A stretch of 64,000 nt of DNA from the NCBI RefSeq assembly GCF_001307155.1, contig NZ_CP012830.1, positions 2,866,501-2,930,500 on the forward strand, written 5' to 3'. Within the stretch, counting starts at the first letter, position 1; every line of letters starts with the position of its first letter. The notes below the pieces were generated by a model. That model saw only the letters and a program-made list of their open reading frames with translations. It did no database searches and was not told where the DNA came from. Of this stretch, positions 19,460-28,178 are shown piece by piece. Both the position numbers and the translations under genes were made by a program. The DNA is from Pseudomonas fluorescens (lineage in GTDB: Bacteria; Pseudomonadota; Gammaproteobacteria; Pseudomonadales; Pseudomonadaceae).

Positions 19460-19902
19460 ACAAACAGCGCGATCGTTATCGGGTCGATCTTGTGGGGCTG
19501 CAAAGCGCCTGCGAGGCCAACTACGCCCGACTGATGCGCCTGTTACCGGAGATGCGCAACCAGCCGGCTGCCCGGCGCATTGCCATGACCCAGGGTGAGC
19601 AGATGCTGGGCGTGCTGATGCTGGAAGTGTTGCAGGCATGTCCGTACACCACGACCCTGCGCGTGCGCCAGGAGCACAGCCTGCCATGGCTGCCGGTGCC
19701 GCAACTGGAAGTGCAGGTCTACCACGACGCGCGCATGGCCGAAGTCATCAGTGCAGAACATGCACGGCGCTTTCGCGGCATCTACCCTTATCCGAATGCG
19801 TTGATGCACCAGCCGGATGAAAAGGCCCAGCTCAATGTGTTCCTCGGCGAGTGGCTGAGTCATTGCCTGGCCTGCGGGCATGAGTTCGAAGTCGTACGCT
19901 AG
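19450..19902 (+). CDS. DUF1249 family protein (YqiB-like)
   Basis: A 150-residue soluble protein of unknown function. It starts within the end of nudF (10-base overlap), so it is translationally coupled. Features are a CEANYARLMRLLP helix near residues 19-31, conserved HDARMAEVISAEHARRFRGIYPYPN near 90-115, and a closing LGEWLSHCLACGHE. The homologous yqiB holds the same place in E. coli between nudF and cpdA. No catalytic motif is evident. Confidence 0.85.
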   Translation: MVVNKQRDRYRVDLVGLQSACEANYARLMRLLPEMRNQPAARRIAMTQGEQMLGVLMLEVLQACPYTTTLRVRQEHSLPWLPVPQLEVQVYHDARMAEVISAEHARRFRGIYPYPNALMHQPDEKAQLNVFLGEWLSHCLACGHEFEVVR

Positions 19903-20001
19903 TTGTGAACTGCGTCAGGTTCACGGGTTTCCTCTTTTCAAGTTCCCCCAGCATAATTGCGCCATTAATCCATATCCGTGATCACGCCTTGGGAGAACGC
20001 C

Positions 20002-20817
20002 TTGCCGAGCGTATCCACTCTGACAGCCAACGATGCCGTATTGCTGGTGCAGCTCTCTGACAGCCATCTGTTCGCCGAAGCGGATGGCACGTTGCTGGGG
20101 ATGAACACCCGCGACAGCCTGCAAAAGGTTATCGAGTTGGCGCTGGCACAACAGCCGCGCATCGATCTGGTGATCGCCAGTGGCGACGTGTCCCAGGATG
20201 GCACGCTTGAGTCGTATCAGCAGTTTCGCGAAATGACCCGGCAGATCGATGCGCCCGCGCGCTGGATTCCCGGCAACCACGATGAGCCGCAGATCATGGC
20301 CCAGGCCGCGGTCCAGAGTCAGTTGCTGGAGCCGATCGTGGACATCGGTAACTGGCGGATCACCTTGCTGGATTCGGCAGTACCGGGCTCGGTGCCAGGG
20401 TATTTGCAGGATGACCAACTGCAATTGCTCGCGCGCGCCCTGAGCGAAGCGCCGGAGCGCCATCATCTGGTGTGCTTGCACCATCATCCGGTGTCCATCG
20501 GTTGTGCCTGGATGGAACCGATTGGCCTGCGCAACCCGGACGCCCTGTTTGCCGTGCTCGATCGCTTCCCACACGTACGGGCAGTGCTCTGGGGGCATGT
20601 GCATCAGGAAATCGATCAGTTGCGCAACGATGTGCGGTTGATCGCTTCGCCATCGACGTGCATCCAGTTCGAGCCTGGCAGTGTGGACTTCAAGGTCGAT
20701 ACCCTGGCACCAGGCTATCGCTGGTTGCGGTTGCTGCCGGACGGACGGCTGGAAACCGGTGTAGAACGCGTTACCGGCTTCGACTTCCAGGTCGATTACG
20801 GCTCGAACGGCTACTGA
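20002..20817 (+). CDS. cpdA: 3',5'-cyclic-AMP phosphodiesterase
   Basis: A 271-residue class III cAMP phosphodiesterase of the calcineurin-like family. Metal-binding motifs are in order: QLSDSH near 20-25, GDVSQDG near 68-74, GNHDE near 98-102, HHHPV near 160-164 and GHVHQE near 202-207. It lowers cAMP and so dampens Vfr/CRP-dependent transcription. I prefer the TTG at 20002 (product MPSVSTLTAND), which has GGGAGAACGCC just upstream; a GTG at 19978 would add eight residues. It follows yqiB by about 100 bases. Confidence 0.92.
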   Translation: MPSVSTLTANDAVLLVQLSDSHLFAEADGTLLGMNTRDSLQKVIELALAQQPRIDLVIASGDVSQDGTLESYQQFREMTRQIDAPARWIPGNHDEPQIMAQAAVQSQLLEPIVDIGNWRITLLDSAVPGSVPGYLQDDQLQLLARALSEAPERHHLVCLHHHPVSIGCAWMEPIGLRNPDALFAVLDRFPHVRAVLWGHVHQEIDQLRNDVRLIASPSTCIQFEPGSVDFKVDTLAPGYRWLRLLPDGRLETGVERVTGFDFQVDYGSNGY

Positions 20818-20833
20818 GGTGCTGAGGTGCCTT

Positions 20834-20966
20834 TGTGGCGAGGGAGCTTGCTCCCGCTCGATCGCGAAGCGGTCGTAAAACCGATGCGTGCGGTGAATCT
20901 GTCTGAACGCGATTGAATGTTTTGGGGCTGCTGCGCAGCCCAGCGGGAGCAAGCTCCCTCGCCACA
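20834..20966. repeat. REP doublet (REPIN), copy 5
   Basis: Arms TGTGGCGAGGGAGC and GCTCCCTCGCCACA, about 133 bp overall, with inner palindromes (GATCGCGAAGCGGTC; GGGGCTGCTGCGCAGCCC). It lies between co-directional cpdA and yqiA and splits the block that is contiguous in E. coli. Confidence 0.9.
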
Positions 20967-21069
20967 GGGTTTGTCTCTGATCGGAACGATCTGATTCGTT
21001 CCTGAGCAAGTCAATCTCGTGGACTCCCTGTAAACTGCGGCATCTTTGCCCGCCTCACAGGGAGCTCGC

Positions 21070-21678
21070 ATGTCTGGTTCGATCCTTTATATCCACGGTT
21101 TCAACAGCGCACCCGCGTCGAAAAAGGCCTGTCAGCTGGTCGACGTGATGGATCGTCTGGGTCTGGGCGACCAGTTGCAGGTGCCGGCCTTGCATCACCA
21201 TCCACGCGAGGCCATCGGTCAGCTGGAGCAGGCGATTGCCAGGCTGGGGCGGCCACTGCTGGTCGGCAGCTCCCTCGGCGGCTACTATGCCACTCACCTT
21301 GCCGAGCGCCATGGCCTCAAGGCCCTGTTGATCAACCCTGCCGTCAGCCCGCACCGGATGTTCGACGGATACCTGGGCACGCAGAAAAACCTGTATACCG
21401 AAGAGACCTGGGAATTGACCCACGACCACGTGACGGCCCTGGCCGAGCTGGAAGTGCCGGCGCCCCAGGACCCGCAGCGGTTTCAGGTGTGGTTGCAAAC
21501 CGGGGACGAAACGCTGGACTATCGCCTCGCCCAGCAGTATTACCGAGCCTGTGCCTTGCGTATCCAGGCTGGCGGCGACCATAGTTTCCAGGGATTCGCC
21601 GAGCAACTGCCGGCCTTATTGAGTTTTGCCGGCATCGGCGCAGATGTGTACCAGGCGATCGATTTCACAGCACTGTGA
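21070..21678 (+). CDS. yqiA: YqiA-family alpha/beta-hydrolase esterase
   Basis: A 202-residue alpha/beta hydrolase. The product begins MSGSILYIHGFNSAP with the oxyanion HGF, and the nucleophile serine lies in GSSLGGYYATHLAE near 72-85. A late GGDHSFQGF near 175-183 supplies the histidine. YqiA of E. coli hydrolyses short acyl esters and, as here, sits directly upstream of parE. The ATG at 21070 follows GGGAGCTCGC; the longer frame from 21046 is discounted. Confidence 0.88.
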   Translation: MSGSILYIHGFNSAPASKKACQLVDVMDRLGLGDQLQVPALHHHPREAIGQLEQAIARLGRPLLVGSSLGGYYATHLAERHGLKALLINPAVSPHRMFDGYLGTQKNLYTEETWELTHDHVTALAELEVPAPQDPQRFQVWLQTGDETLDYRLAQQYYRACALRIQAGGDHSFQGFAEQLPALLSFAGIGADVYQAIDFTAL

Positions 21679-21720
21679 ACCTTCGCCCCTATTTTCATGA
21701 ACGACTGACGACGAGACCCC

Positions 21721-23625
21721 ATGGCCACTCCCAGCGCTAGCTCTTATAACGCAGACGCCATCGAAGTCCTCTCGGGCCTCGACCCGGTGCGCAAACGCCC
21801 CGGCATGTACACCGACACCAGTCGGCCGAACCACCTTGCCCAGGAAGTCATCGACAACAGTGTCGACGAAGCCTTGGCCGGGCACGCGACATCGGTGCAG
21901 GTCATTCTCCACGCGGACCACTCCCTGGAAGTCAGCGATGACGGCCGTGGCATGCCAGTGGACATTCACCCCGAAGAGGGCGTCTCGGGCGTCGAGCTGA
22001 TCCTCACCAAGCTGCACGCCGGCGGCAAGTTCTCGAACAAGAACTACCAGTTCTCCGGCGGTTTGCACGGGGTGGGTATTTCGGTGGTCAACGCCCTGTC
22101 GACTCAGGTCCGGGTACGCGTCAAACGCGATGGCAACGAGTACCAGATGACCTTCGCCGATGGCTACAAAGCCACCGACCTGGAAGTGGTCGGCACCGTT
22201 GGCAAGCGCAACACCGGGACCAGCGTGTACTTCGCGCCGGACCCGAAATACTTCGATTCACCGAAATTTTCCATCAGCCGTCTCAAGCACGTCCTCAAGG
22301 CCAAGGCTGTGTTGTGCCCGGGGCTGCTGGTCAGCTTTGAAGACAAGGCCACCGGCGAAAAAGTCGAATGGCATTACGAAGACGGTCTGCGTTCCTACCT
22401 GGTCGATGCAGTCAGCGAATTCGAACGTCTGCCCGACGAGCCTTTCTGCGGCAGCCTGGCCGGTAATAAAGAAGCGGTCGACTGGGCGCTGCTGTGGCTG
22501 CCTGAAGGTGGCGATAGCGTGCAGGAAAGCTACGTCAACCTGATCCCGACGGCCCAGGGCGGTACTCACGTCAACGGTTTGCGTCAGGGCTTGCTCGACG
22601 CAATGCGTGAGTTCTGCGAGTTCCGCAGCCTGCTGCCGCGTGGCGTGAAGCTGGCACCGGAAGATGTCTGGGAGCGCATTGCCTTCGTCCTCTCGATGAA
22701 AATGCAGGAGCCGCAATTCTCCGGCCAGACCAAAGAGCGCCTGTCGTCCCGCGAGGCGGCGGCGTTTGTTTCCGGCGTGGTCAAGGACGCTTTCAGCCTG
22801 TGGCTCAACGCGAATCCCGAGTTGGGCCTGCAACTGGCCGAGCTTGCGATCAATAACGCTGGTCGCCGTTTGAAGGCGAGTAAAAAGGTCGAGCGCAAAC
22901 GCATCACCCAAGGACCGGCCTTGCCGGGCAAGCTCGCCGATTGCGCCGGGCAGGACCCAATGCGTTCCGAGCTGTTCCTGGTGGAAGGTGATTCCGCCGG
23001 CGGTTCGGCCAAGCAAGCGCGGGACAAAGAGTTCCAGGCGATCCTGCCGCTGCGCGGGAAGATTCTGAACACTTGGGAAGTCGACGGCAGCGAAGTGCTG
23101 GCCAGCCAGGAAGTGCACAACATTGCCGTGGCCATTGGTGTTGATCCGGGCGCTGCGGACATGAGCCAGCTGCGCTACGGAAAGATCTGCATCCTCGCCG
23201 ACGCCGACTCCGACGGCCTGCACATCGCGACCTTGCTGTGTGCCTTGTTCGTCCAGCATTTCCGGCCGTTGGTGGACGCCGGTCACGTCTATGTGGCGAT
23301 GCCGCCGCTGTACCGTATCGACCTCGGCAAAGAGATTTACTACGCCCTCGATGAAGCCGAGCGCGATGGCATTCTCGATCGCCTGGTGGCCGAGAAGAAA
23401 CGCGGCAAGCCGCAGGTCACCCGATTCAAAGGTCTGGGTGAAATGAACCCGCCGCAACTGCGTGAAACCACCATGGACCCGAACACTCGACGTCTGGTGC
23501 AACTGACACTGGATGATTTCGAAGCCACCTCGGAAATGATGGACATGCTGCTGGCGAAAAAACGCGCGGGCGACCGCAAGTCCTGGCTGGAATCCAAAGG
23601 CAACCTGGCCGAGGTTCTGGGCTGA
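21721..23625 (+). CDS. parE: DNA topoisomerase IV subunit B
   Basis: A 634-residue ATPase subunit of topoisomerase IV, which decatenates daughter chromosomes. The GHKL ATPase has EVIDNSVDEALAG near 42-54 and the lid GGLHGVGISVVNAL near 113-126. The TOPRIM domain has VEGDSAGGSAKQARD near 421-435 and DADSDGLHI near 494-502. Length matches the family (about 630). Its TGA overlaps the ATG of the following esterase-like gene by one base. Confidence 0.98.
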   Translation: MATPSASSYNADAIEVLSGLDPVRKRPGMYTDTSRPNHLAQEVIDNSVDEALAGHATSVQVILHADHSLEVSDDGRGMPVDIHPEEGVSGVELILTKLHAGGKFSNKNYQFSGGLHGVGISVVNALSTQVRVRVKRDGNEYQMTFADGYKATDLEVVGTVGKRNTGTSVYFAPDPKYFDSPKFSISRLKHVLKAKAVLCPGLLVSFEDKATGEKVEWHYEDGLRSYLVDAVSEFERLPDEPFCGSLAGNKEAVDWALLWLPEGGDSVQESYVNLIPTAQGGTHVNGLRQGLLDAMREFCEFRSLLPRGVKLAPEDVWERIAFVLSMKMQEPQFSGQTKERLSSREAAAFVSGVVKDAFSLWLNANPELGLQLAELAINNAGRRLKASKKVERKRITQGPALPGKLADCAGQDPMRSELFLVEGDSAGGSAKQARDKEFQAILPLRGKILNTWEVDGSEVLASQEVHNIAVAIGVDPGAADMSQLRYGKICILADADSDGLHIATLLCALFVQHFRPLVDAGHVYVAMPPLYRIDLGKEIYYALDEAERDGILDRLVAEKKRGKPQVTRFKGLGEMNPPQLRETTMDPNTRRLVQLTLDDFEATSEMMDMLLAKKRAGDRKSWLESKGNLAEVLG

Positions 23626-24608
23626 TGCGGAGCGGTTTCGCCCTCGCGTTGCTGCTGTTGGCGTCCGCCGTTGCGGCGCAGCCTGCGCCGGAACTGACGC
23701 TGGTTTCCGAGCACGCCGTGGAGGGCATGCGCGGCGGTAACCTGTCGGGGCTGGCGCAATGCGGCAAAGACCTGTGGGCGGTTTCCGATCGTGATGATGA
23801 TCAGATCTACCGGCTCGATAGCAGCGAGCGGGTCTGGCAGGCCGAAACCGTGCGCATCAATGTGCCGCCGGTGCCTGACAGCGGGTTGCCCTGGGGGCTG
23901 AAGTCGCGCACCTGGGCGGCATCGTTCGTGCGCGGTGGAAGCCTGGATTTCGAGGGAATGACTTGCGACAAGGCCGGTAACCGCTACATCGTCAGCGAAG
24001 CCCATGCTGCGGTGCTGCAAGTGCCGGTACAGGGGCCAGCCGCGTGGCTGAAAATTTCACCGATCATGGTTCGCGAAGCGCGAGCCAGCGGCATGTTGCT
24101 GCATTTCAACGCGCTGTTCGAAGGACTGGCGATCAGTCCGCAAGGCGATCAGCTATGGCTGGCGGCCGAGCGCGAGCGGCGTGGTTTGTTGCTGGTCAAG
24201 CGCCAACAGACCGTCTGGGATTGTGACGGCAGCTGTGTGCTGTTGAGCGAAGCTGGCAAGGAAATGCAGCCCGCGCCATTTCCCAACGCCAAGCCGGTAT
24301 CCAAGGATTTTGCGGATCTGGCACTGTTCAACGGCAAGCTCTTCACCCTGGAACGCAATGCTTTTCAAATCTGCCGTCGCGATGCGCTGAGCGCCAAGGT
24401 CGAGCGCTGCTGGTCATTTGCGGCTGAAGCCTTGCAGGAACATCGACGCTATTCACAGCCCTACGGTCTGGCCGAAGCACTGGTGGTCGACGTTGATGGC
24501 GCCTGGATCGGCATCGACAACAACAATGGTGCTCGCGCGGATGGCGAAGTCCGGCCGATTGTCTGGCGCTTTGCCGCGCCGCAAGGCGGCTGGGACGCCA
24601 AGTCGTGA
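23625..24608 (+). CDS. Secreted esterase-like / phytase-like beta-propeller protein
   Basis: A 327-residue exported protein. The signal peptide covers about residues 1-19 (ALALLLLASAVAAQPA). The mature part has propeller-like repeats: SGLAQCGKDLWAVSDRDDDQIYRLD near 38-62, FEGMTCDKAGNRYIVSEAHAAVLQV near 108-132 and FEGLAISPQGDQLWLAAERER. This is the pattern of the esterase-like activity of phytase family. It is presumably periplasmic. It starts within the parE stop codon and ends just before parC, so it is probably co-transcribed between the two topoisomerase IV genes. A link to DNA topology is not evident. Substrate unknown. Confidence 0.8.
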   Translation: MRSGFALALLLLASAVAAQPAPELTLVSEHAVEGMRGGNLSGLAQCGKDLWAVSDRDDDQIYRLDSSERVWQAETVRINVPPVPDSGLPWGLKSRTWAASFVRGGSLDFEGMTCDKAGNRYIVSEAHAAVLQVPVQGPAAWLKISPIMVREARASGMLLHFNALFEGLAISPQGDQLWLAAERERRGLLLVKRQQTVWDCDGSCVLLSEAGKEMQPAPFPNAKPVSKDFADLALFNGKLFTLERNAFQICRRDALSAKVERCWSFAAEALQEHRRYSQPYGLAEALVVDVDGAWIGIDNNNGARADGEVRPIVWRFAAPQGGWDAKS

Positions 24609-24676
24609 GTATCCTGAAAAAACTTGAATTTACCCAGCGCAGTGGCACCTTGTTGCTGCGCCAGACAACGAACTGA
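24605..24676 (+). CDS. Possible 23-codon peptide between the esterase-like gene and parC
   Basis: A GTG-initiated short frame overlaps the esterase stop (TCGTGAGT) and ends at a TGA 10 bases before the parC ATG. It encodes [14 protein letters not shown] and then a hydrophobic LLLRQTTN tail. A weak ribosome site and the minimal gap make a coupling or leader peptide possible, but there is no homology evidence; it could be chance. Confidence 0.2.
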   Translation: MSILKKLEFTQRSGTLLLRQTTN

Positions 24677-24686
24677 TGAGGCCCGC

Positions 24687-26951
24687 ATGAGCGACTCCCT
24701 GGATCTCAGCCTGGACGGCGTTGAACGCCGTTCACTGGCCGACTTCACCGAAAATGCCTACCTCAACTACTCCATGTACGTGATCATGGACCGTGCTTTG
24801 CCGCACATCGGCGACGGCTTGAAACCTGTACAGCGGCGTATCATCTACGCCATGAGCGAGTTGGGGCTGGACGCTGACTCCAAGCACAAGAAGTCCGCGC
24901 GTACGGTCGGTGACGTGCTCGGCAAGTTCCACCCGCACGGCGACTCGGCGTGCTACGAAGCCATGGTGCTGATGGCCCAGCCGTTCAGCTACCGCTACAC
25001 GCTGGTGGACGGGCAGGGTAACTGGGGTGCGCCGGACGATCCGAAATCCTTCGCCGCCATGCGTTACACCGAGGCGCGCCTGTCGCGTTATTCCGAAGTG
25101 CTGCTCAGCGAACTGGGCCAGGGCACGGCGGATTGGGGCCCGAACTTCGACGGCACCCTCGACGAACCGCTGGTATTGCCAGCACGTTTGCCGAACATTC
25201 TGCTCAACGGCACCACCGGCATCGCCGTAGGTATGGCCACCGACGTTCCGCCGCACAACCTGCGAGAAGTCGCCACGGCCTGCGTGCGTTTGCTCGATGA
25301 ACCGAAAGCCACGGTCGAGCAGCTCTGTGAGCACATCCAGGGCCCGGATTATCCGACCGAAGCGGAAATCATCACACCGCGCGCCGACCTGCTGAAAATC
25401 TACGAAACCGGTCGCGGTTCGGTGCGCATGCGCGCCGTGTATCACATCGAAGACGGCGACATTGTCGTCACCGCGCTGCCGCATCAGGTCTCCGGCGCCA
25501 AAGTGCTGGAACAGATTGCCGCGATGATGCAGGCCAAGCCGTCCAAGGCGCCGCAAGTGGCGGACCTGCGCGATGAGTCGGACCACGAGAACCCATGCCG
25601 TATCGTGATCATTCCGGTCAACAGCCGGGTCGATCATGAAGCGTTGATGCAGCACCTGTTTGCCAGCACCGAGCTGGAGTCGAGCTACCGGGTCAACATC
25701 AATATCATTGGCCTGGACGGCAAACCGCAGCTGAAGAATCTGCGGGCGTTGCTGGTGGAGTGGCTGGAGTTCCGGGTTCAGACCGTGCGCCGCCGCTTGC
25801 AATTTCGCCTGGACAAGGTCGAGCGTCGCCTGCACCTGTTGGACGGCTTGCTGATCGCGTACCTCAACCTGGATGAAGTGATCCACATCATCCGTACCGA
25901 GGAACACCCCAAAGCCAAGCTGATCGAACGCTTTGCCCTGAGCGAAATCCAGGCTGACTACATTCTCGACACTCGCCTGCGTCAGTTGGCGAAACTCGAA
26001 GAAATGAAGCTGCGCGGTGAGCAGGATGAACTGCTCAAGGAACAAGCCAAGCTGCAAGCCTTGCTGGGCAGCGAAACCAAGCTGAAGAAGCTGGTGCGCA
26101 GCGAGCTGATCAAAGACGCCGAAACCTATGGCGACGACCGCCGCTCGCCGATTGTCGAGCGTGCCGAAGCCAAAGCGCTGACCGAGCACGATCTGCTGCC
26201 GAACGAAAAAGTCACCGTAGTGCTGTCCGAGAAAGGTTGGGTGCGCTCGGCCAAGGGCCACGACATCGACGCCACCGGGCTTTCGTACAAGGCCGGGGAC
26301 GGCTTCAAGACCGCAGCGGCCGGTCGTTCCAACCAGTTTGCGGTGTTCATCGATTCCACCGGTCGCAGTTATTCGGTGCCGGCGCACACGCTACCATCGG
26401 CCCGTGGCCAGGGTGAGCCGCTGACGGGGCGTCTGACGCCGCCGCCCGGCGCGACCTTCGAATGCGTGTTGATGCCTGAAGACGATGGGCTGTATGTCAT
26501 TGCCTCGGACGCCGGTTACGGTTTCGTGGTCAAGGGTGAAGACCTGCAAGCCAAGAACAAGGCTGGCAAGGCGCTGTTGAGCCTGCCGAACAACGCCAAG
26601 GTGATTCTCCCGCGTCCGGTCGCTGACCGTGAGCAGAACTGGTTGGCCTCGGTCACCACCGAAGGTCGCTTGCTGATTTTCAAAATCAGCGATCTGCCGC
26701 AGCTGGGCAAGGGCAAAGGCAACAAGATCATCGGTATCTCCGGCGAACGTGTGGCCAGTCGCGAGGAATATGTCACCGACATCGCGGTATTGCCGGAAGG
26801 CGCGACCCTGGTATTGCAGGCCGGTAAGCGCACGCTGTCGCTTAAAGCCGATGACCTCGAACACTATAAAGGTGAGCGCGGACGCCGTGGCAACAAGCTG
26901 CCACGGGGCTTTCAGCGCGTTGATGCACTATTGGTAGAAGCTATCAATTAA
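24687..26951 (+). CDS. parC: DNA topoisomerase IV subunit A
   Basis: A 754-residue breakage-reunion subunit (E. coli ParC 752). The active-site tyrosine is Tyr127 in [10 protein letters not shown]. The quinolone-resistance region [16 protein letters not shown] has the drug-sensitive residues Ser87 and Glu91. A coiled C-gate region follows near 380-450, and the C-terminal half carries the degenerate beta-pinwheel. The ATG at 24687 with GAGGCCCGC upstream replaces a longer frame. An inverted repeat and a terminator-like hairpin lie downstream. Confidence 0.98.
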   Translation: MSDSLDLSLDGVERRSLADFTENAYLNYSMYVIMDRALPHIGDGLKPVQRRIIYAMSELGLDADSKHKKSARTVGDVLGKFHPHGDSACYEAMVLMAQPFSYRYTLVDGQGNWGAPDDPKSFAAMRYTEARLSRYSEVLLSELGQGTADWGPNFDGTLDEPLVLPARLPNILLNGTTGIAVGMATDVPPHNLREVATACVRLLDEPKATVEQLCEHIQGPDYPTEAEIITPRADLLKIYETGRGSVRMRAVYHIEDGDIVVTALPHQVSGAKVLEQIAAMMQAKPSKAPQVADLRDESDHENPCRIVIIPVNSRVDHEALMQHLFASTELESSYRVNINIIGLDGKPQLKNLRALLVEWLEFRVQTVRRRLQFRLDKVERRLHLLDGLLIAYLNLDEVIHIIRTEEHPKAKLIERFALSEIQADYILDTRLRQLAKLEEMKLRGEQDELLKEQAKLQALLGSETKLKKLVRSELIKDAETYGDDRRSPIVERAEAKALTEHDLLPNEKVTVVLSEKGWVRSAKGHDIDATGLSYKAGDGFKTAAAGRSNQFAVFIDSTGRSYSVPAHTLPSARGQGEPLTGRLTPPPGATFECVLMPEDDGLYVIASDAGYGFVVKGEDLQAKNKAGKALLSLPNNAKVILPRPVADREQNWLASVTTEGRLLIFKISDLPQLGKGKGNKIIGISGERVASREEYVTDIAVLPEGATLVLQAGKRTLSLKADDLEHYKGERGRRGNKLPRGFQRVDALLVEAIN

Positions 26952-26965
26952 GCGGTCCAGCGTGC

Positions 26966-26993
26966 TCGATCTACGATTTAACCCGTAGATCGA
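26966..26993 (+). repeat. Inverted repeat after parC
   Basis: A 10-bp perfect inverted repeat (TCGATCTACG / CGTAGATCGA) separated by 8 bases lies 15 bases after parC. It has no T-run, so it may be an mRNA stabiliser or protein site rather than a terminator. Confidence 0.5.
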
Positions 26994-27014
26994 TGCTTTC
27001 GCGCTGGAGTCGGA

Positions 27015-27042
27015 GGCCATATTCACGGATGATATGGCCTTT
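27015..27042 (+). terminator. Candidate terminator after parC
   Basis: An 8-bp stem GGCCATAT / ATATGGCC with a 9-base loop, followed by TTTC. Weak T-run. Confidence 0.55.
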
Positions 27043-27125
27043 CAAACGTGGGCGTGGTCCTGCGTTCTTCATATTGATTGAGTATTTTTCACTGTGACCG
27101 GCTCGTTGGCCGTCACTTGGATGGG

Positions 27126-27836
27126 ATGATGACTGTTCTGCGCCTTCCTCTACTTTTGTTGCTCGCTGGCGTATTTGGCCTGGCGGGTTGCAGCGTTCAC
27201 CAGCCGGTGTCGCTGTATCAGCTGGACAGCGGAAGTCCGGCTCAGCCTGCGCAAAGCGCGGGCATGGCGGTTTTGTTGGGCCCGGTATCGATCGCCGATT
27301 ACCTGCAACGTGAAACCCTGCTGCAGCGCCAGCCTGATGGCAGCCTGCAAGCGTCCACCGACGGTCGTTGGGCGGGCAGCCTGTCTTCGGACATCAATCA
27401 GCTTCTGTTGCGCCAGGTGGCCGGCCATCTGGACAGCCAGCGCGTAGTGCTGGCACCGGCGACCTTGGGTTTCACCCCGGATGTACAGGTTTTGCTGTCG
27501 ATCACTCGCCTGGATTCGGGTGAGTCGCAGCCGGCGATCCTCGATGCCCAGTGGCGTTTGATCGACCGTCGTGGCCAGGTGCGTGACAACCGCATCATTC
27601 ATCTGCAAGAGCCGCACGCCAGTGGTACGGCCGCTCAGGTGCAGGCCCAGGGCATATTGCTGCAACGTTTGGCCGAGCAGCTGTCGGTTGCGCTCAAGCC
27701 GCTGGCCAATCAGCCACCGGTTGTCGAAGCACCGCGTAAACCTGCGTCCAAACCAGCGGCGCCGGCTGAACCGGAGAAACCGAAGATCCCGATGGCTTCA
27801 CCGATTCGCACGGACATGGAAGTGTTCAGGTTCTGA
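27126..27836 (+). CDS. PqiC-like ABC-type transport auxiliary lipoprotein
   Basis: A 236-residue lipoprotein with signal peptide and lipobox LAGC (Cys22), then the PqiC/DUF330-like domain: VSLYQLDSG, VLLGPVSIADYLQRETLLQR and DGRWAGSLSSDINQLLLRQV. These proteins sit in the outer membrane and partner MCE-type lipid transport systems such as Pqi. The tail is Pro/Ala/Lys-rich (near 195-225), probably disordered, then a short conserved RTDMEVFRF end. No MCE or permease gene is adjacent. Either of two adjacent ATG codons (27126 or 27129) after GGATGGG may be the start. Confidence 0.78.
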   Translation: MMTVLRLPLLLLLAGVFGLAGCSVHQPVSLYQLDSGSPAQPAQSAGMAVLLGPVSIADYLQRETLLQRQPDGSLQASTDGRWAGSLSSDINQLLLRQVAGHLDSQRVVLAPATLGFTPDVQVLLSITRLDSGESQPAILDAQWRLIDRRGQVRDNRIIHLQEPHASGTAAQVQAQGILLQRLAEQLSVALKPLANQPPVVEAPRKPASKPAAPAEPEKPKIPMASPIRTDMEVFRF

Positions 27837-27852
27837 GGTGAATGCCGTACAG

Positions 27853-27885
27853 ACAAAGCCCGCGTTGATGCGGGCTTTGTTGTTT
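27853..27885 (+). terminator. Intrinsic terminator after the PqiC-like gene
   Basis: An 11-bp stem ACAAAGCCCGC / GCGGGCTTTGT with a 6-base loop, followed by TGTTT, 16 bases after the stop codon. Confidence 0.8.
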
Positions 27886-27938
27886 CTGGCGGTTGGAAGG
27901 GAGAATGCAGGCAGCACCGTGCTGCGGGGCCAACGCAT

Positions 27939-28097
27939 GTAGCAGCTGCCGAGCCAGCGAGGCTGCGTTCGGCCGCGAAGCGGTCGTGAAACCAGGTAAC
28001 TTGTTCTTTCAGACAAGCCGCGTGCACAGGATTTGCGAGGACTTCGCCCGATCGCGGTCCGCCTCGAACGCAGCCTCGCAGGCTCGGCAGCTGCTAC
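27939..28097. repeat. Palindromic intergenic repeat, GTAGCAGCTG type, copy 1
   Basis: Arms GTAGCAGCTGCCGAGCC and GGCTCGGCAGCTGCTAC bracket about 160 bases, with inner palindrome CGGCCGCGAAGCGGTCG. The same arm type returns at 58513-58643 (GTAGCAGCTGGCGAAGCC). It lies between two terminators in the 342-base gap separating the convergent PqiC-like and AhpA-like genes, which otherwise holds nothing I can name. Confidence 0.8.
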
Positions 28098-28125
28098 GCA
28101 TACGGCTTCTATGCCGTCGGCCATG

Positions 28126-28163
28126 AAAAAGCCCGCAGACAATCACTCGTCTGCGGGCTTTTT
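28126..28163. terminator. Bidirectional intrinsic terminator
   Basis: A 15-bp perfect stem AAAAAGCCCGCAGAC / GTCTGCGGGCTTTTT with an 8-base loop. The A-run and T-run make it work in both directions; it ends the minus-strand AhpA-like gene (stop at 28179). Confidence 0.9.
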
Positions 28164-28178
28164 GGTTCGCGGCCGGGT

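Noticed and set aside
27853..28163. CRISPR-like repeated palindromes between the PqiC-like and AhpA-like genes
   Set aside because: Only two inverted arms and two different terminators; no regular direct repeats or spacers.
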